64,000 nucleotides of DNA from Cristatella mucedo (GCA_009760855.2 WPIO01000048.1:1535501-1599500); one strand, 5' to 3'; shown: positions 23,311 to 34,177, numbered from the stretch's first letter. Notes: generated by a model not told the origin, from the sequence alone. A program made the numbers and translations.

Positions 23311-23977
23311 AGCTAAAAGCTTAAAGCAGCAAAGAAGAAGCTTTGTCCGATGCCGCATCCTGCTTTTAAAGCCACTGGCCTCTGACTTTGAGTTGTATGT
23401 ACGCCTGCTAAGGCATTGATTAGACCCTCAAGATGGCATCACCATATTGTTCTTGCAATGCTTAAGTATACGTTTTAATTCTTGATTGTTTGTTCAACAA
23501 TCTCTGAAAAATTGTACTGAATGATGCTTGCTAGACTTTGTATGTGGAATGATGCCAAATTCTGAGATTCTTTTCAACTGATTCCGACTTAACGACGCAT
23601 ATGCTGCCTGTTTTATCGAAGAAAAATAGTGGCACTGTATAAGTATGCTCTTAGAAAGCATCAGAATTCGTTAAATTTCATTTAACAGACAAAGGCCCCT
23701 GGGGTTCGAAAGATATTTCACGTGATATTAATTCTTCTGCAATCGAAGTCATAACCGGTGTGCGTTCAAGATTAAAGCAACTTATCTTGTTCCTAAGAAA
23801 GGTAAATGATGAAAGAATATTTTGTATCTCGCACGACAGCATGCACTAAATCCTCGACGTTCAAGCAGAGAGCAATCATTTGCCTTGCAGCTTTTCTGCC
23901 ACATTTGGAAGATCCTACTTAGTTACCCTAGCAGAGAGCATCGTGTCAATTGAAGAAAATTAATGCATTCTTTCAAT
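23311..23977. other. unassigned intronic DNA
   Basis: Nothing recognised between the LINE-B and LINE-A insertions. The missing TMC exon was sought here without success. Confidence 0.35.
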
Positions 23978-24319
23978 AATAATAATAATAATTATAATAA
24001 TAATTCACTTGATAAAGCACCCTCAGAGAACTTATTCTCTCTCTAGGCGCTTTACATTTGCTGTAAAGTGAAATGCAATTGAATGGTAAGTAAAATCATT
24101 CTTGAAAAAACAAACGAAATGAATAATATGGTTAGGGGTGACATGCACAGGGTCAGCATGCAAATGTGGTTAGTGGCAGCGTTCAGTGTCAGCACGCATA
24201 AGCACATGAAGGATAAATCACAGGGACCCACTAAATGCTGTCCTAAATAGGTGTGTTTTTAGGTTCCTTTTAAATGTGGTCAGGTCAGGGGATGTTCTGA
24301 CGCAGGTCGGGAGGGAGTT

Positions 24320-24703
24320 TCAGGCTTTGGGAGCATACGAACTAAATGCACGGTCTCCAATGGATTTAAGGTTCGTACGAGGTATTTCTAGACTGTTGGA
24401 TTCCGAAAAGCGGGTGGTACGATGCTTGGCCTGATTGAGGAGTATATCTGAAAGATAGGCTGGAGCCATAGAATGAAGGGACCTAAAAGTGAGGGACAAA
24501 ACCTTGAAGTCAATCCGTTGCTTGACTGGTAGCCAGTGCAGGTCGGCGAGAAGTGGAGTAATGTGGCAACTGCGAAGCTCGCGACAGACAAGCCTAGCTG
24601 CAGAGTTTTGCACCAGCTGCAATCGCCTGATCGCACATGCTGGTAGGCCAGTAAGCAGTGAGTTGCAGAAGTCGAGACGAGATGTCACGAATGCATGGAC
24701 CAA
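24320..24703 (-). pseudogene. LINE-A C-terminal domain piece
   Basis: A 127-residue frame with [46 protein letters not shown] and SYAPKA. It continues the RT frame of 24724-25512 after an indel and stop near 24705-24760. The frame ends early at A(W), where other copies read PKAWSSLP. Confidence 0.88.
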
Positions 24704-24723
24704 CTAGGACACGGTATCTTTAT

Positions 24724-25512
24724 CTAAACAAGCCCGAATTTTAGCAATGTTATGAAGCTGAAAATGGCGGATTTGACTGAGGAGCTGATATGGTCGTCTA
24801 ACGAGAGGTCGCTTTGGAATATGACACCTAGATTTCGACCTGATTCAACTGGAGATATGCTGGCAGAGCCAATTTTGAGAGTCAGCCTTTCCAATCTCTG
24901 GATCACACTGGGTTTTCCCATAACTAGTAAGTCAGTTTTATCATCGTTAAGTTTTAGAAAATTTGCTGCCATCCATGTGCGGATGTCATCAATGCATGCA
25001 GCAAGTGAGTTTAGAGAATTTGAGGTGCTCGAAGGCTGGGAGGGATTAAAGCAAAGGTACAACTGAGTGTCATCCGCATAGAAGTGAAAGCCTAGATTGT
25101 GCTTGGCAATCACATCAGCAAGAGGCAGAGTATAAACCGTGAAAAGAACCGAACCTAGCACTGAGCCCTGAGGTACTCCATATTTCAGAGGTACTTCAGA
25201 TGATCTTTGTCCATTCACGTCAGTACTCTGGAGTCTCCCACTGAGATAGGACCTGAACCACTGCAGAGCAGTGCCAGTGATGCCCAGGCGAGATGAGAGG
25301 CGCTCTAGAAGAACTTTGTGATCGATGGTATCAAAAGCTGCCGAAAGATCAAGCAAAACAAGCAGAGACACTCTACCCATGTCTGCATTCCTAAGTAGGT
25401 CGTTGTATACCCGAAGCAATGCTGACTCTGTGGAGTGATTAGCTCTAAAGCCAGACTGGAACTTACTAGCAAGGTGTGAGGTTTCGATATACGAGTTCAG
25501 CTGGTCCGCCAC
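24724..25512 (-). pseudogene. LINE-A reverse transcriptase piece
   Basis: A 262-residue open frame covering the RT palm and fingers. It has QSGFRANHSTESALL (residues 19-33), the catalytic Asp motif LLDLSAAFDTIDH (D55 and D61), WFRSYLSGR, the VPQGSVLG block (113-120) and the active site FYADDTQLYL (D147, D148). The order and motifs are those of CR1/L2-clade enzymes that copy RNA at a nicked chromosomal target. It breaks near the C-terminus (SAIFSFITLL where others read SAYFQLHNIA). The upstream RT-0 region is present but frameshifted around 25650. Confidence 0.92.
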
Positions 25513-25652
25513 GACCCGTTCGAGTGTCTTTGATAGGAATGGTAGAAGGGAAACTGGGCGGTAGTTGCTAAAGTTCTCTTGGTCAAGTGTAGTTTTCTTG
25601 AGAAGTGGCCTGACTACAGCTTTTTTGAAAGGTGCTGGGACATGACCCGAGG

Positions 25653-27083
25653 CTAAGACATATTAATGATGTTAGTTATGCATGGCAGCAGCAGATCAAT
25701 GCAACGTAGGAGCAGGACAGTGGGAATAGGATCCAGAGGACTTGTTGTCTTCTTTGATTGAGATACGAACTTTAGGACTAGATCACTAGTGACCTGCTTA
25801 AATGCAGACATTGAGGTGCAGCCAGGAACCGAGGAACAGCATTCTAGTGTGGAGGTTGTCATCGCAGGGATGGATTCCCTGATTTTGTCTATCTTCTGCA
25901 CAAAGAATCGAGAGAAGCGATCGGCTAGATCATCATTAGGATCATCAGGTAAGGAGCTAATCTGGGAACGGTTGTGGAGATGGTTTATTGTCGACATCAG
26001 CATTTTTGGATTGTGCATCTGTGATTCAACAATGTTTGTATAAAAACTAGACTTAGCCTTTGCTAGGATCGATTGGTACGACCTACAGTAATCTTCATAT
26101 GCCTGTCGATGGACAGTTAGTCCGGATCTTGTGTATGCTTTTTCAAGCTTTCGTATAGTAGACTTGGCTAGTTTAATGTCTGCGGTAAACCATAGGCCGT
26201 CTGGGCGGGGGCGCACAGTGCGCTTTGTCAAAGGTGCAAACTCGTCGAGCGTGTCAGCTAGTGTCGTGTTGTAGCAATCTACCAGTGATGACAGATCGGA
26301 GGGAGGACTGAGCAGCAAAGGTGAAGCAGATATGCTCGCACGGACAGCATCGATGTCAAGGGTCTTGAGGTTTCGCGATTCACAGGTTATTTTAGAGGAG
26401 AATGTGGGCACACACTGTAGATTGAATGAGATCTGCATGTGGTCAGATAAGCAGGATTTGGTGATAACTGGTGATGACAAAGTGCAGTTATATGAGAAAA
26501 TTTGGTCGAGTGTGTGACCCTTGATGTGGGTAGGGCCATGCACATGAGCCACAAGAGATAATGAGTCTGTCAATGTACGAAATTCGGTGCTGAAAGCGTC
26601 AGATAAGTTATCAAAGTGAACGTTGAAATCACCCATAACGAGGAAGGATCGATTTCTTGCACACAGAATCGAAATGAGATCGGAGAAATCTGAGATAAAG
26701 GAGGATTTGGTACCTGGTGGGCGATAGACTACTGCCACTATCGGTAGCTTGTTTTCGGGTGAGACCAGGACAATTGATTCAAAAGACTGCTTCGAGGGTA
26801 CCGCAAATGGCTTGAAGTTGAATTTCGAGCACACGATCATAGCAACTCCACCTCCAGTTTTGATTGATCTAGGGGTGTGAAAGAACGAGAAACCACATGG
26901 AGTTGCGTCTATAATTGTCGGACAGTTTATCGATTTCAGCAAAGTTTCAGTTAGGGCGAGCAGGTCGATACCATTTTCAGAAATAATATCGCTTATTACT
27001 AGAGGTTTATTGCACATTGAGCGAGGATTCCAAAGGCAAGCGTTAAGTCTGGCCGATGGGGTTGCAACAGGCTTGATGACCAC
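25653..27083 (-). CDS. LINE-A AP-like endonuclease with RT N-terminus
   Basis: A 476-residue open frame. The N-terminal half is an exonuclease-endonuclease-phosphatase fold: Asn in WNPRS (about 19), Glu in LTETL (46), VVYRPPG (118-124), GDFN (151-154), GHTLDQ (189-194) and LSDH (212-215). These are all the expected catalytic and metal-binding positions. The family role is nicking target DNA to prime reverse transcription. The C-terminal half (SLVDCYNTTL, RPRPDGLWFTADI, LADRFSRFFVQKI, TTSPLDPIP) is the linker leading to the RT. The frame stops just after NIINMS; a one-base change there separates it from the RT frame. The start given is the first ATG; the protein may begin further upstream. Confidence 0.9.
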   Translation of the reverse strand: MVIKPVATPSARLNACLWNPRSMCNKPLVISDIISENGIDLLALTETLLKSINCPTIIDATPCGFSFFHTPRSIKTGGGVAMIVCSKFNFKPFAVPSKQSFESIVLVSPENKLPIVAVVYRPPGTKSSFISDFSDLISILCARNRSFLVMGDFNVHFDNLSDAFSTEFRTLTDSLSLVAHVHGPTHIKGHTLDQIFSYNCTLSSPVITKSCLSDHMQISFNLQCVPTFSSKITCESRNLKTLDIDAVRASISASPLLLSPPSDLSSLVDCYNTTLADTLDEFAPLTKRTVRPRPDGLWFTADIKLAKSTIRKLEKAYTRSGLTVHRQAYEDYCRSYQSILAKAKSSFYTNIVESQMHNPKMLMSTINHLHNRSQISSLPDDPNDDLADRFSRFFVQKIDKIRESIPAMTTSTLECCSSVPGCTSMSAFKQVTSDLVLKFVSQSKKTTSPLDPIPTVLLLRCIDLLLPCITNIINMS

Positions 27084-27264
27084 TAAGTTTGAGGAATTTA
27101 CAGTGACGCATGTGGGGTGAGTGCTGAGCGGTTCGAGACAATGCTAGGAATACCGAACCAGCAGGTACTTAGCTTGCAGGTTCCGCCCAACGAGCGGCGT
27201 CTGAGCTGGTGGTTCCGGCCACCACGGCGGCTACGGGGTGCTTTTCTTTTGTTAATGCATAGTT

Positions 27265-27635
27265 CATGAATCTTAGCAACAACATTAATGTCTAGGAATG
27301 CACTTGATATGCGATGACGAAGCGATAACAGCTGCTGACGATCATAACTAACAAGCAGGTTACTAGCCGCCGTTCAATGGCGTAGCTGCACATTCTTCCG
27401 TCTAAGCTTCACTGTCTCCCTGTAGAGAACTTAAATCAATTTCAAGATCAGTGACTTGAATTGCAGGTCACTTCTTCACTCGCTTGCACCAGAGCAAGGC
27501 GCACTGTAAGAGCCCTGCCGTGGAGACCTCAGTGGTTGCTCTCCGGCCCCCTAGCTTTAGATCATACGCTGAATGCAGTACTAAAAGAACCTCAGGGGAC
27601 TGCTCATCGCGAAAGAATGAATACCACTTTCAGCT
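27265..27635. other. possible LINE-A 5' region and unassigned DNA
   Basis: GC-richer than its surroundings. It may hold the 5' UTR or ORF1 end of the minus-strand LINE-A copy. No motif was recognised. Confidence 0.3.
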
Positions 27636-27925
27636 ATAATAATAGTATTAATAATAATTCACTTGATAAAGCGCCCACAGAGAACTTAATCTCTTTCTAG
27701 GCGCTTTACATTTGCTGCAAGTGAAATGCAATTGAATGGTAAATAAAATCATGCTTGAAAAACAAACAAAATGAATAATATGGTTAGGGGTGACATGCAC
27801 AGTGTCAGCATGCAAATGTGGTTAGTGGCAGCATGCACAGTGTCAGCACGCATAAGCACATCAAGGACGAATCACAGGGACCCACTAAATGCTGTCCTAA
27901 ATAGGTGTGTTTTTAAGTTCCTAGC
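27636..27925 (-). mobile_element. LINE-A 3' UTR fragment
   Basis: The complement of the ATT tail at 27636-27658 is followed by the hairpin, the ATGCACAGTGTCAGCATGC block and the end of the ORF (GGGACCCACTAAATGCTGTC). It is truncated at about 27925. A second CAGTGTCAGC replaces the usual CAGGGTCAGC. Confidence 0.9.
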
Positions 27926-28535
27926 ATATTGCAGTCCCCTGTTGTAGACCACAGCATTCCTCTGTCGCGCCTTGCACTACCCAAATCTCACCATCTAGTT
28001 GACCAAATTAAATTAATTTCTACTGGCGCTCGAGCTTTCAGCTCATGTTCATTGAAAGTTTAGAATTATCTTCCGCCTTTAGTCGGTACATGTGATGACC
28101 TTGAATCTTTTAGTCTTAGCTGCAGATCGATAAGTTTCAGTTAGCTTTCCCTTCACCCGAGTAAACTTGTCTTTTAGTGTTCAGATTCTCTTAGTGTGCG
28201 CAGCTGCGTGTGATTAAGTGAACGTTACAAGCACCGGTCTTACTAGTAGGTGGCCGTGAGTGCCTTTGTGCCTTTTGCTTTATTATGCTGGCCCATGGGT
28301 GATCTTTGCTTATTTTTTCCTGACTACTGCCTTGCATGCCACCAACCCAGAGAGTGCTGACCTTCTTTTATGGAGTTTGTAAGGCACCTTGAACTCACTT
28401 ATGGTTCGATAAAAACTATCGGGTATTACTAGAATTGTTTCGATAACTTGGTTCTAAAGAGCCTTGAACTCTGACCAACTCTAGATAGTTCGAGGTTTAC
28501 ATATTATTCTGCTTGAAAATCAACTTCACCCGGTA
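27926..28535. other. unassigned intronic DNA
   Basis: Nothing recognised on either strand. Confidence 0.35.
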
Positions 28536-28539
28536 TGAC

Positions 28540-28685
28540 TTACAACCGGTCGTCACCTGGCGGTATGGTGCCAGCTCTTCACGACCCCGGTCGTGGGTTC
28601 TAGTCCTCCAGAAGGACACCACTACGAGCGGTCGTGAAAGTCGTAATGGCTCTCCTGCCGTTCTAAAACAGCTAATCTCTTTTTT
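28540..28685 (+). mobile_element. SINE-1 copy (tRNA-like head)
   Basis: A B-box-like GGGTTCTAGTCCTCC, a GAGCGGTCGTGAAAGTCGTA segment, ATGGCTCTCCTGCCG and a TAAAACAGCTAATC end match the SINE-1 layout seen at 38.4, 56.1 and 57.5 kb. It is diverged. Confidence 0.55.
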
Positions 28686-29731
28686 TTTTAATGCACTTTT
28701 TACCTGATGGCTTGAAAGTGCAACCAGAGCGAGTGCCACGTGCAACGATCAGCTTAATTTGTGAGCAGCCGAAATGGTTTCTGGTCTCAAACTTTCATAG
28801 ATGTAATGATACCGGCAGTTTCACTTAAAAATGTACACTTACTTTCTGACAGTACACTGAGATTAGGTTTGATCACTTTTGCTTACAAATAAAAGCAGAG
28901 CTTTGTTGCTTTGTTGTATCAGTAAAATAGAAGTGGCTCAATCCGCTTACTGATGTCCTAAAAATCACAGGGCTCGAAATTCTTTCCGTATGAAGTAAAT
29001 ATTTTCTTCTACTGCTCCACAGCACGCGACCTTTATTAATTTTATTTTGCACATTACCTTTTTTCCGCCAGTTCTCCTTGCTTTTTGTGATTGCCAGTGT
29101 AAAAAGGCGACTTTTTCGCATAATTTGCTGGTTGACAGCAGTCGAGCTCATCATGATCGAGAATATTTTACTAATAATGAAGTCCGTACATGGATAAGGT
29201 TCATTTCTAATGAGGTGACGATTACAGTAATGTATGTCTATACTGCCCGCGAGACGTAAATCTGTTTAAGCATATCATCTAGGCAGAAAATAATATATGT
29301 TAACTTATAGCGACAGCGGCATAAAAAATTAAAATAAATATTTAGATGACATGCCTAATGGCAGCAAGCATAAGACATAAACGAAGGTTTTAAGGACGAA
29401 AAAAACTCTGTGAGAGACAGGTGGATTTGTATCGTCATTTCAAATGTATTCAAGTCGTGCTATATTGTGATGTCAGTCACTAGAGCTGAACACGGAAGAC
29501 GCTTAAGAACCAAAGGCACGTTCTTCCAAAGAATTTAAGGTTGAGTAGAGGTCATAAGCGCGAGCCTGTAGTCAGAGGCAGAGGAACGTGTATTTCGAGA
29601 GCAAACACGAGAATTACGTATTGCAATACGTAGCTGAACCTGAGAAAAGCAGGAAGCGACCTAAAAGGCGATGGCTGAGCTAAAATTATTCTTAGGCTTG
29701 CCTCTGTTGCCTTAATTTGACTTCAAATTAC
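28686..29731. other. unassigned intronic DNA
   Basis: Mostly AT-rich. A decayed LINE-like stretch may lie at about 29490-29690 (TTCTTCCAAAGAATTTAAGG resembles LINE-A), but it is too diverged to call. Confidence 0.3.
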
Positions 29732-29881
29732 TTAAGCCTTGGTGAAAACATTGGGCATCATTTGTTTCAGAGCTTCAGTGTATTTATCATCATCTATCAG
29801 AGCCTCTAAACAACGGCAGTCATCTAAATACACCGTCCACATTTTGTCTTCATGGAAGCACAACATTATCGAGCCGAAGGC
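29732..29881 (-). CDS. candidate 3' exon of a nested minus-strand gene
   Basis: On the minus strand, after an acceptor-like TTTTGCAAATTGCAG, 49 codons and a stop read AFGSIMLCFHEDKMW, then TVYLDDCRCLEALIDDDKY and TEALKQMMPNVFTKA. The composition (acidic, amphipathic, balanced) looks like protein rather than chance AT-rich sequence, and no LINE in the window matches. No upstream exon or AATAAA was found. It could be a nested gene in the TMC intron, a processed pseudogene fragment, or chance. Confidence 0.3.
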   Translation of the reverse strand, partial: AFGSIMLCFHEDKMWTVYLDDCRCLEALIDDDKYTEALKQMMPNVFTKA

Positions 29882-29949
29882 CTGCAATTTGCAAAACCAG
29901 CTAATCAGAAACAAACTGCTGGTCAGTGCGCACTCGCGTGCATCCTAAC

Positions 29950-30030
29950 GCCGGTGTCCGAACGCTGGTGGTGCCCGAGCGAAAGTGTCCAAGCACAGGT
30001 GCCCGAGTGCAGGTGCCCCTGCGCGGCTTC
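29950..30030. repeat. short GC-rich minisatellite
   Basis: About five degenerate 12-14 base units of the type GTGCCCGAGCGCAG (GTGTCCGAACGCTG, GTGCCCGAGCGAAA, GTGTCCAAGCACAG, GTGCCCGAGTGCAG, GTGCCCCTGCGCGG) lie just upstream of a TMC exon. Confidence 0.6.
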
Positions 30031-30100
30031 CTAGGCTTCCAGTGCTCGCCCACTGTCTGAGCTGTCGTCTCTCGAATGACTGCGTCAAACGCAATTGCAG

Positions 30101-30277
30101 AATATGCTTGCTAAAGACACCATCCAGGCAAGGAGCCGAGCAAGAAACTTTCTCAAGACTGTGACATTAATTGCATTCCGGTGTATTGCTAACATCTTGG
30201 CCGTTGCGCTCCTAGCATGCTGCGGACTTTCGGTGTTCCTAGTTCAGAACTTCAGCGACCAGCGTCTGAAAAGTGCA
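30101..30277 (+). CDS. TMC exon, TM3
   Basis: It reads NMLAKDTIQARSRARNF followed by a hydrophobic helix (IAFRCIANILAVALLACCG). TMC proteins have a positively charged cytoplasmic stretch leading into TM3 with an Arg and a conserved Asn-Ile/Leu (RI.iNilv..ll), which matches. The acceptor CGCAATTGCAG and donor GCA|GTAAGTATG are strong. It is 177 bases, starting and ending in phase 0. The previous identified exon ends in phase 2, so at least one exon between them is missing. Confidence 0.8.
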
Positions 30278-31511
30278 GTAAGTATGCTGTAGCGCTTGCC
30301 TGCGTTCTCTGCAGACAACCCGACTCAAGCAAGTTAAGCTTAGCCCTTGCCTGTATCTGCTGCAGCAGATAGCTCGGCTCGATGCGAACGCCTCAAGCAC
30401 CGTTAATTGCCTGCTCTGCTAGTAACCTCTTCATTATCCGATCACTAACTGGCGATCGAGTCGAATGAATGAGCTTCTAGCTCTTAACCTGGGAAGGGGC
30501 AATGGAAATTCACGAGCAAGAGCGAGGGTTCGAGTAATGAAGACTTCTTTTTCCGGCTGCATGCGGATTTATAGCTGCAAATGCCCCCCCCCCCGCCCTC
30601 CCGCTGGTAAAAAGAAAACAATGAGAAGAATCGTATCAGCCGATCATTGCCACTGGGTGACACCGACTGGGACCTGGTCAGCCATACCACCGCCAGCTGA
30701 GACTGAACCGGACGGGCCTCCTTCTTGGTTGGTAGCAGCTACTTCAGCCCTGGTATCACTACTCTTTCTCAAGTTCCGCTCGACAAGAAATGTCAAGATT
30801 AAACATGGATATGTGTATCCACAGAGTTACATTTAGAATGAAGTCATCACACAGCAGAGAGGAGCGGCGCAAGATTTGTGCTGCAAAATTTCTTGTAGGA
30901 GTTTAACCCGTAAACAGCTGCAAGGAGCGGAGTGAAAGTTGTGTTGCACAATTTCCTGTGAGAAATCGGGATTTTCGCGTATGCTGCAAGCTCCAATCCG
31001 GCATTGAATGCACCAATATTTTAACAAAGAGAGCGCTTCAACTGTTCTCCAGTCCATGCAAACTCCAGTGAAGTTGTGCCACCATGTAGCTCAAGCTGCG
31101 ACAAACAACTACAGAAGCAGTAGTCGATCACTGCGCTCCAACATATTTTCGCAAGCGTAGGCTCGCGTCTCATATAGTAGACGATCGGTAACATGATCTG
31201 TGCGGTTGAATTCTGCCACTGTATTCGAAATACTCGGCCGAGAACCTATAGCGTGTTTTTATTGACTTGCTTAGCACTTGTTGTCATTCGACTACTGCGA
31301 TCCATGTTTAATTGTTGTAACTTTTCTACCGTTAAGCGTTTTTGAAAATGTAAATGTTGCTTAAATACTGCTTACGTCTGAGTTATTCCAGCATCGGATT
31401 TTTCTTAAGGCTGTTAAAAGTCCTTTAACTACCTGTCCGCTGAATATGAGCATATGAAAATCTGCTATAAGCATTGCTATGAGATTGGGGAGCGACATTC
31501 GAAGTAGTAGT
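30278..31511. other. unassigned intronic DNA
   Basis: A C11 run at 30584-30594 sits in otherwise unassigned sequence. No gene was found. Confidence 0.35.
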
Positions 31512-32285
31512 AATAGTAATAAAAATAATGCACTTTATATAGTGCACTCAGAAAACTCAATCTCTCTATAAGCACTGTACATTAGTGGCATTCACTTTAC
31601 AGAAAATGTAAAGCACCTAGAGAGAGATTAAGTTCTCTGAGGGCGCTTTATCAAGTGAATTATTATTATTATTATTATTCTGAATAAACAACAAGAATAA
31701 CATGGTTGTGGGTGACATGCACAGGGTCAGCATGCAAGTGCGGTTAGTGGCAGCATACAACTGTGTCAGCATACATATGAACATAAAGGACAAATCACAG
31801 GGTTTCACCAAATGCTGTCATAAATAGATGCGTCTTTAGTTTCTTTTTAAATGTGGATAAGTCAGGAGACGTTGTGATGCTGGTCGGGAGTGAGTTCAAG
31901 GCTTTGGGACCATATGAACTAAAGACATCGTCTCCAAAGAATTTTAGATTTGTACTGGGTATGAATAAACGAATAGACTCCGAAAAGCGGGTGATGCAAT
32001 GCTTAGCCTGGTGGGGAAGGAATGTGATAGGTAGGCTGGAGCCAAAGAATGAAGGGACCTAAAAGCGAATGACAAAACCTTGAAGTCGCTGCATTACTTG
32101 ACTGGGAGTGGTTGCAGGTCGGCAAGAAGCAGTGTGATGTGGCAACTGCGACTTTCGTGACGGACGAGCTGCAGAGTTCTGCACCAGCTGTAAGCACCTG
32201 ATAGCACATGCCGGTAAACCAGCCAGCAGTGAGTTACAGAAGTCGAGACTAGATTTTATAAATGCATGGACCAATTGTTGACCTG
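31512..32285 (-). mobile_element. LINE-A copy with a flipped tail segment
   Basis: A minus-strand 3' tail (AATAATGCACTTTATATAGTGC..., 31525-31580) is followed by a plus-strand hairpin and ATT tail (31607-31672). A normal minus-strand LINE-A 3' UTR and C-terminal coding region follow, up to GACCAATTGTTGAC. A segment of the 3' end is thus present in inverted orientation. The coding part is broken. Confidence 0.82.
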
Positions 32286-32289
32286 GTAT

Positions 32290-33617
32290 CCCTGGGTTGC
32301 CAGCACATTTGGAAAGCATAAGAAGTCTGCTTGAACGACTGAGAACAACGATCGGTCTGGCAGACGAAGCACTGGCGTGGTTTAAATCATACTTGTCTGA
32401 TCGTGTTCAATCCGCGTCGTGTGGGGGTCAGGTCTCAGACATGAGAAGGGTCACCTGTGGAGTCCTTCAAGGGTCTGTACTTGGTCCCTTGCTGTTCTCC
32501 ATTTATACGCAACCTCTGGGAAAAGTGATTAAGGCCCATGGAATAGGATATCACTTCTATGCTGACGATGCTCAGTTGTATTTGTCATTTAAACCGTCGG
32601 AATCTGCTGCAGCAACTGAGAAACTGAATGCTTGCACTGCCGATATTCGATCCTGGATGTCGGAAAACTTCCTGAAATTAATTGACGATAAAACCGAACT
32701 GCTTCTCATAGGACACCCTAAGCGTGTGGCTGGATTAAAGGGCTTTGCTGTTTTAATAGGTGATGCTATTGTGCGACCTTCACCACGTGCTCGTAATCTA
32801 GGTGTTGTGTTCGACAGCTGCCTCAATTTCAAAAGTTTCATTCAGAAGACTGCCTCTACAGCTAGCCATCACATCCGATCCCTATCCAAGATTAAAAGCT
32901 GTCTCCCACAGTGGCTTGTAAAAAATTTAACTAGCTCTTTAGTTCTGTCTCGGCTTGATTATTGTAATTCCCTTTTGGCTGGGCTACCAAAGAAAGCTAT
33001 TATGCCACTACAGCGGACTATGAATATGGCTGCAAGGCTGGTCTTCAAGTCCCAGCGGTTTGAGCACGTGTCACCTTTGGTGGAAGAGCTAGGATGGTTG
33101 CCGGTTGAGCAAAGGATACGGAGCAAAGTTCTTACGCTGACCCACAAGGCCCGCCACGGCTTGGCTCCTTCGTACCTAGCTGAACTGCTACATCAGTTTC
33201 AGTCTGTTCGCGCCCTCAAGTCCTGTGTGGACAATAAATTAGCTGTCCCATTCCTCCGCTTAAAGACAGTTGGCGACAGAAGCTTTAGCTCTGCAGGTCC
33301 TAGACTGTGGAACTCGCTTCCACAATTCTTATGCAACGACATCTACTCTCCAACTGCCGACTATGGCACATCTTTTTCAGCAGTCCTGAACTGCTACTTC
33401 TATGCTACTCACTACCTCAACTGCTCTCCTAACTCTGCTATGCTTCCCACTTTCTCTTTGTTGCGTGAGACGAAGTCTGTTGGCTACCGAATGCGTACCG
33501 AAAGCCGCTTAGGCTGTGAGTGTGCTATACAAAACTCTCCTGCGTAACGCCCACATGGTCTTTATGACTTTGTGGAGTTACTGACGGAGATACATTAGAT
33601 TACATTACATTACATTT
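32290..33617 (+). mobile_element. best LINE-B copy, 5'-truncated
   Basis: It joins head-to-head with the minus-strand LINE-A copy at about 32285-32295. It carries an intact 416-residue C-terminal ORF, then the 3' UTR (TCTTTATGACTTTGTGGAG) and a TACATTAGATTACATTACAT tail. It is intronic in the TMC gene, in the same orientation. Confidence 0.93.
32297..33547 (+). CDS. LINE-B reverse transcriptase, C-terminal two thirds
   Basis: A 416-residue open frame of a CR1/L2-like enzyme. It has LAWFKSYLSDR (26-36), the GVLQGSVLGPLLF block (55-67), the active site FYADDAQLYL (D90, D91), NFLKLIDDKTELLLIGHP, ARNLGVVFDSCLNF, SRLDYCNSLLAGLP, LGWLPVEQRIRSK and GPRLWNSLPQF. The endonuclease and the first catalytic Asp motif are missing because of 5' truncation, so it cannot be autonomous. 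The first codons are read from truncated LINE sequence, not a native start. It is clearly related to LINE-A but differs in most linker positions and in its 3' tail. Confidence 0.92.
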   Translation: MPAHLESIRSLLERLRTTIGLADEALAWFKSYLSDRVQSASCGGQVSDMRRVTCGVLQGSVLGPLLFSIYTQPLGKVIKAHGIGYHFYADDAQLYLSFKPSESAAATEKLNACTADIRSWMSENFLKLIDDKTELLLIGHPKRVAGLKGFAVLIGDAIVRPSPRARNLGVVFDSCLNFKSFIQKTASTASHHIRSLSKIKSCLPQWLVKNLTSSLVLSRLDYCNSLLAGLPKKAIMPLQRTMNMAARLVFKSQRFEHVSPLVEELGWLPVEQRIRSKVLTLTHKARHGLAPSYLAELLHQFQSVRALKSCVDNKLAVPFLRLKTVGDRSFSSAGPRLWNSLPQFLCNDIYSPTADYGTSFSAVLNCYFYATHYLNCSPNSAMLPTFSLLRETKSVGYRMRTESRLGCECAIQNSPA

Positions 33618-34140
<523 letters not shown>

Positions 34141-34177
34141 GTATTAAAAGCACAAGAAGAGCACAAGAAGACAAGTT

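Larger units (their letters stand above)
23978..27260 (-). mobile_element. near full-length LINE-A copy
   Basis: This is the most complete family member. On the minus strand it has a basic RKAPRSRRGGRN-like stretch (about 27180-27260), an AP-type endonuclease, a reverse transcriptase, a C-terminal domain, the 3' UTR (LINE-A hairpin at about 24010-24055) and the ATT tail (complement 23978-24005). Three open frames (25653-27083, 24724-25512 and 24320-24703) are separated by frameshifts. The true 5' end is not defined and may extend to about 27400. It lies in a TMC intron, opposite to the gene. Confidence 0.92.

Noticed and set aside
24489-25066. Plus-strand ORFs opposite LINE-A (also 16211-16477, 35263-35502, 40699-40965 and 26332-26517)
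   Set aside because: They are antisense shadows of LINE coding sequence; the same shadow recurs in each copy.
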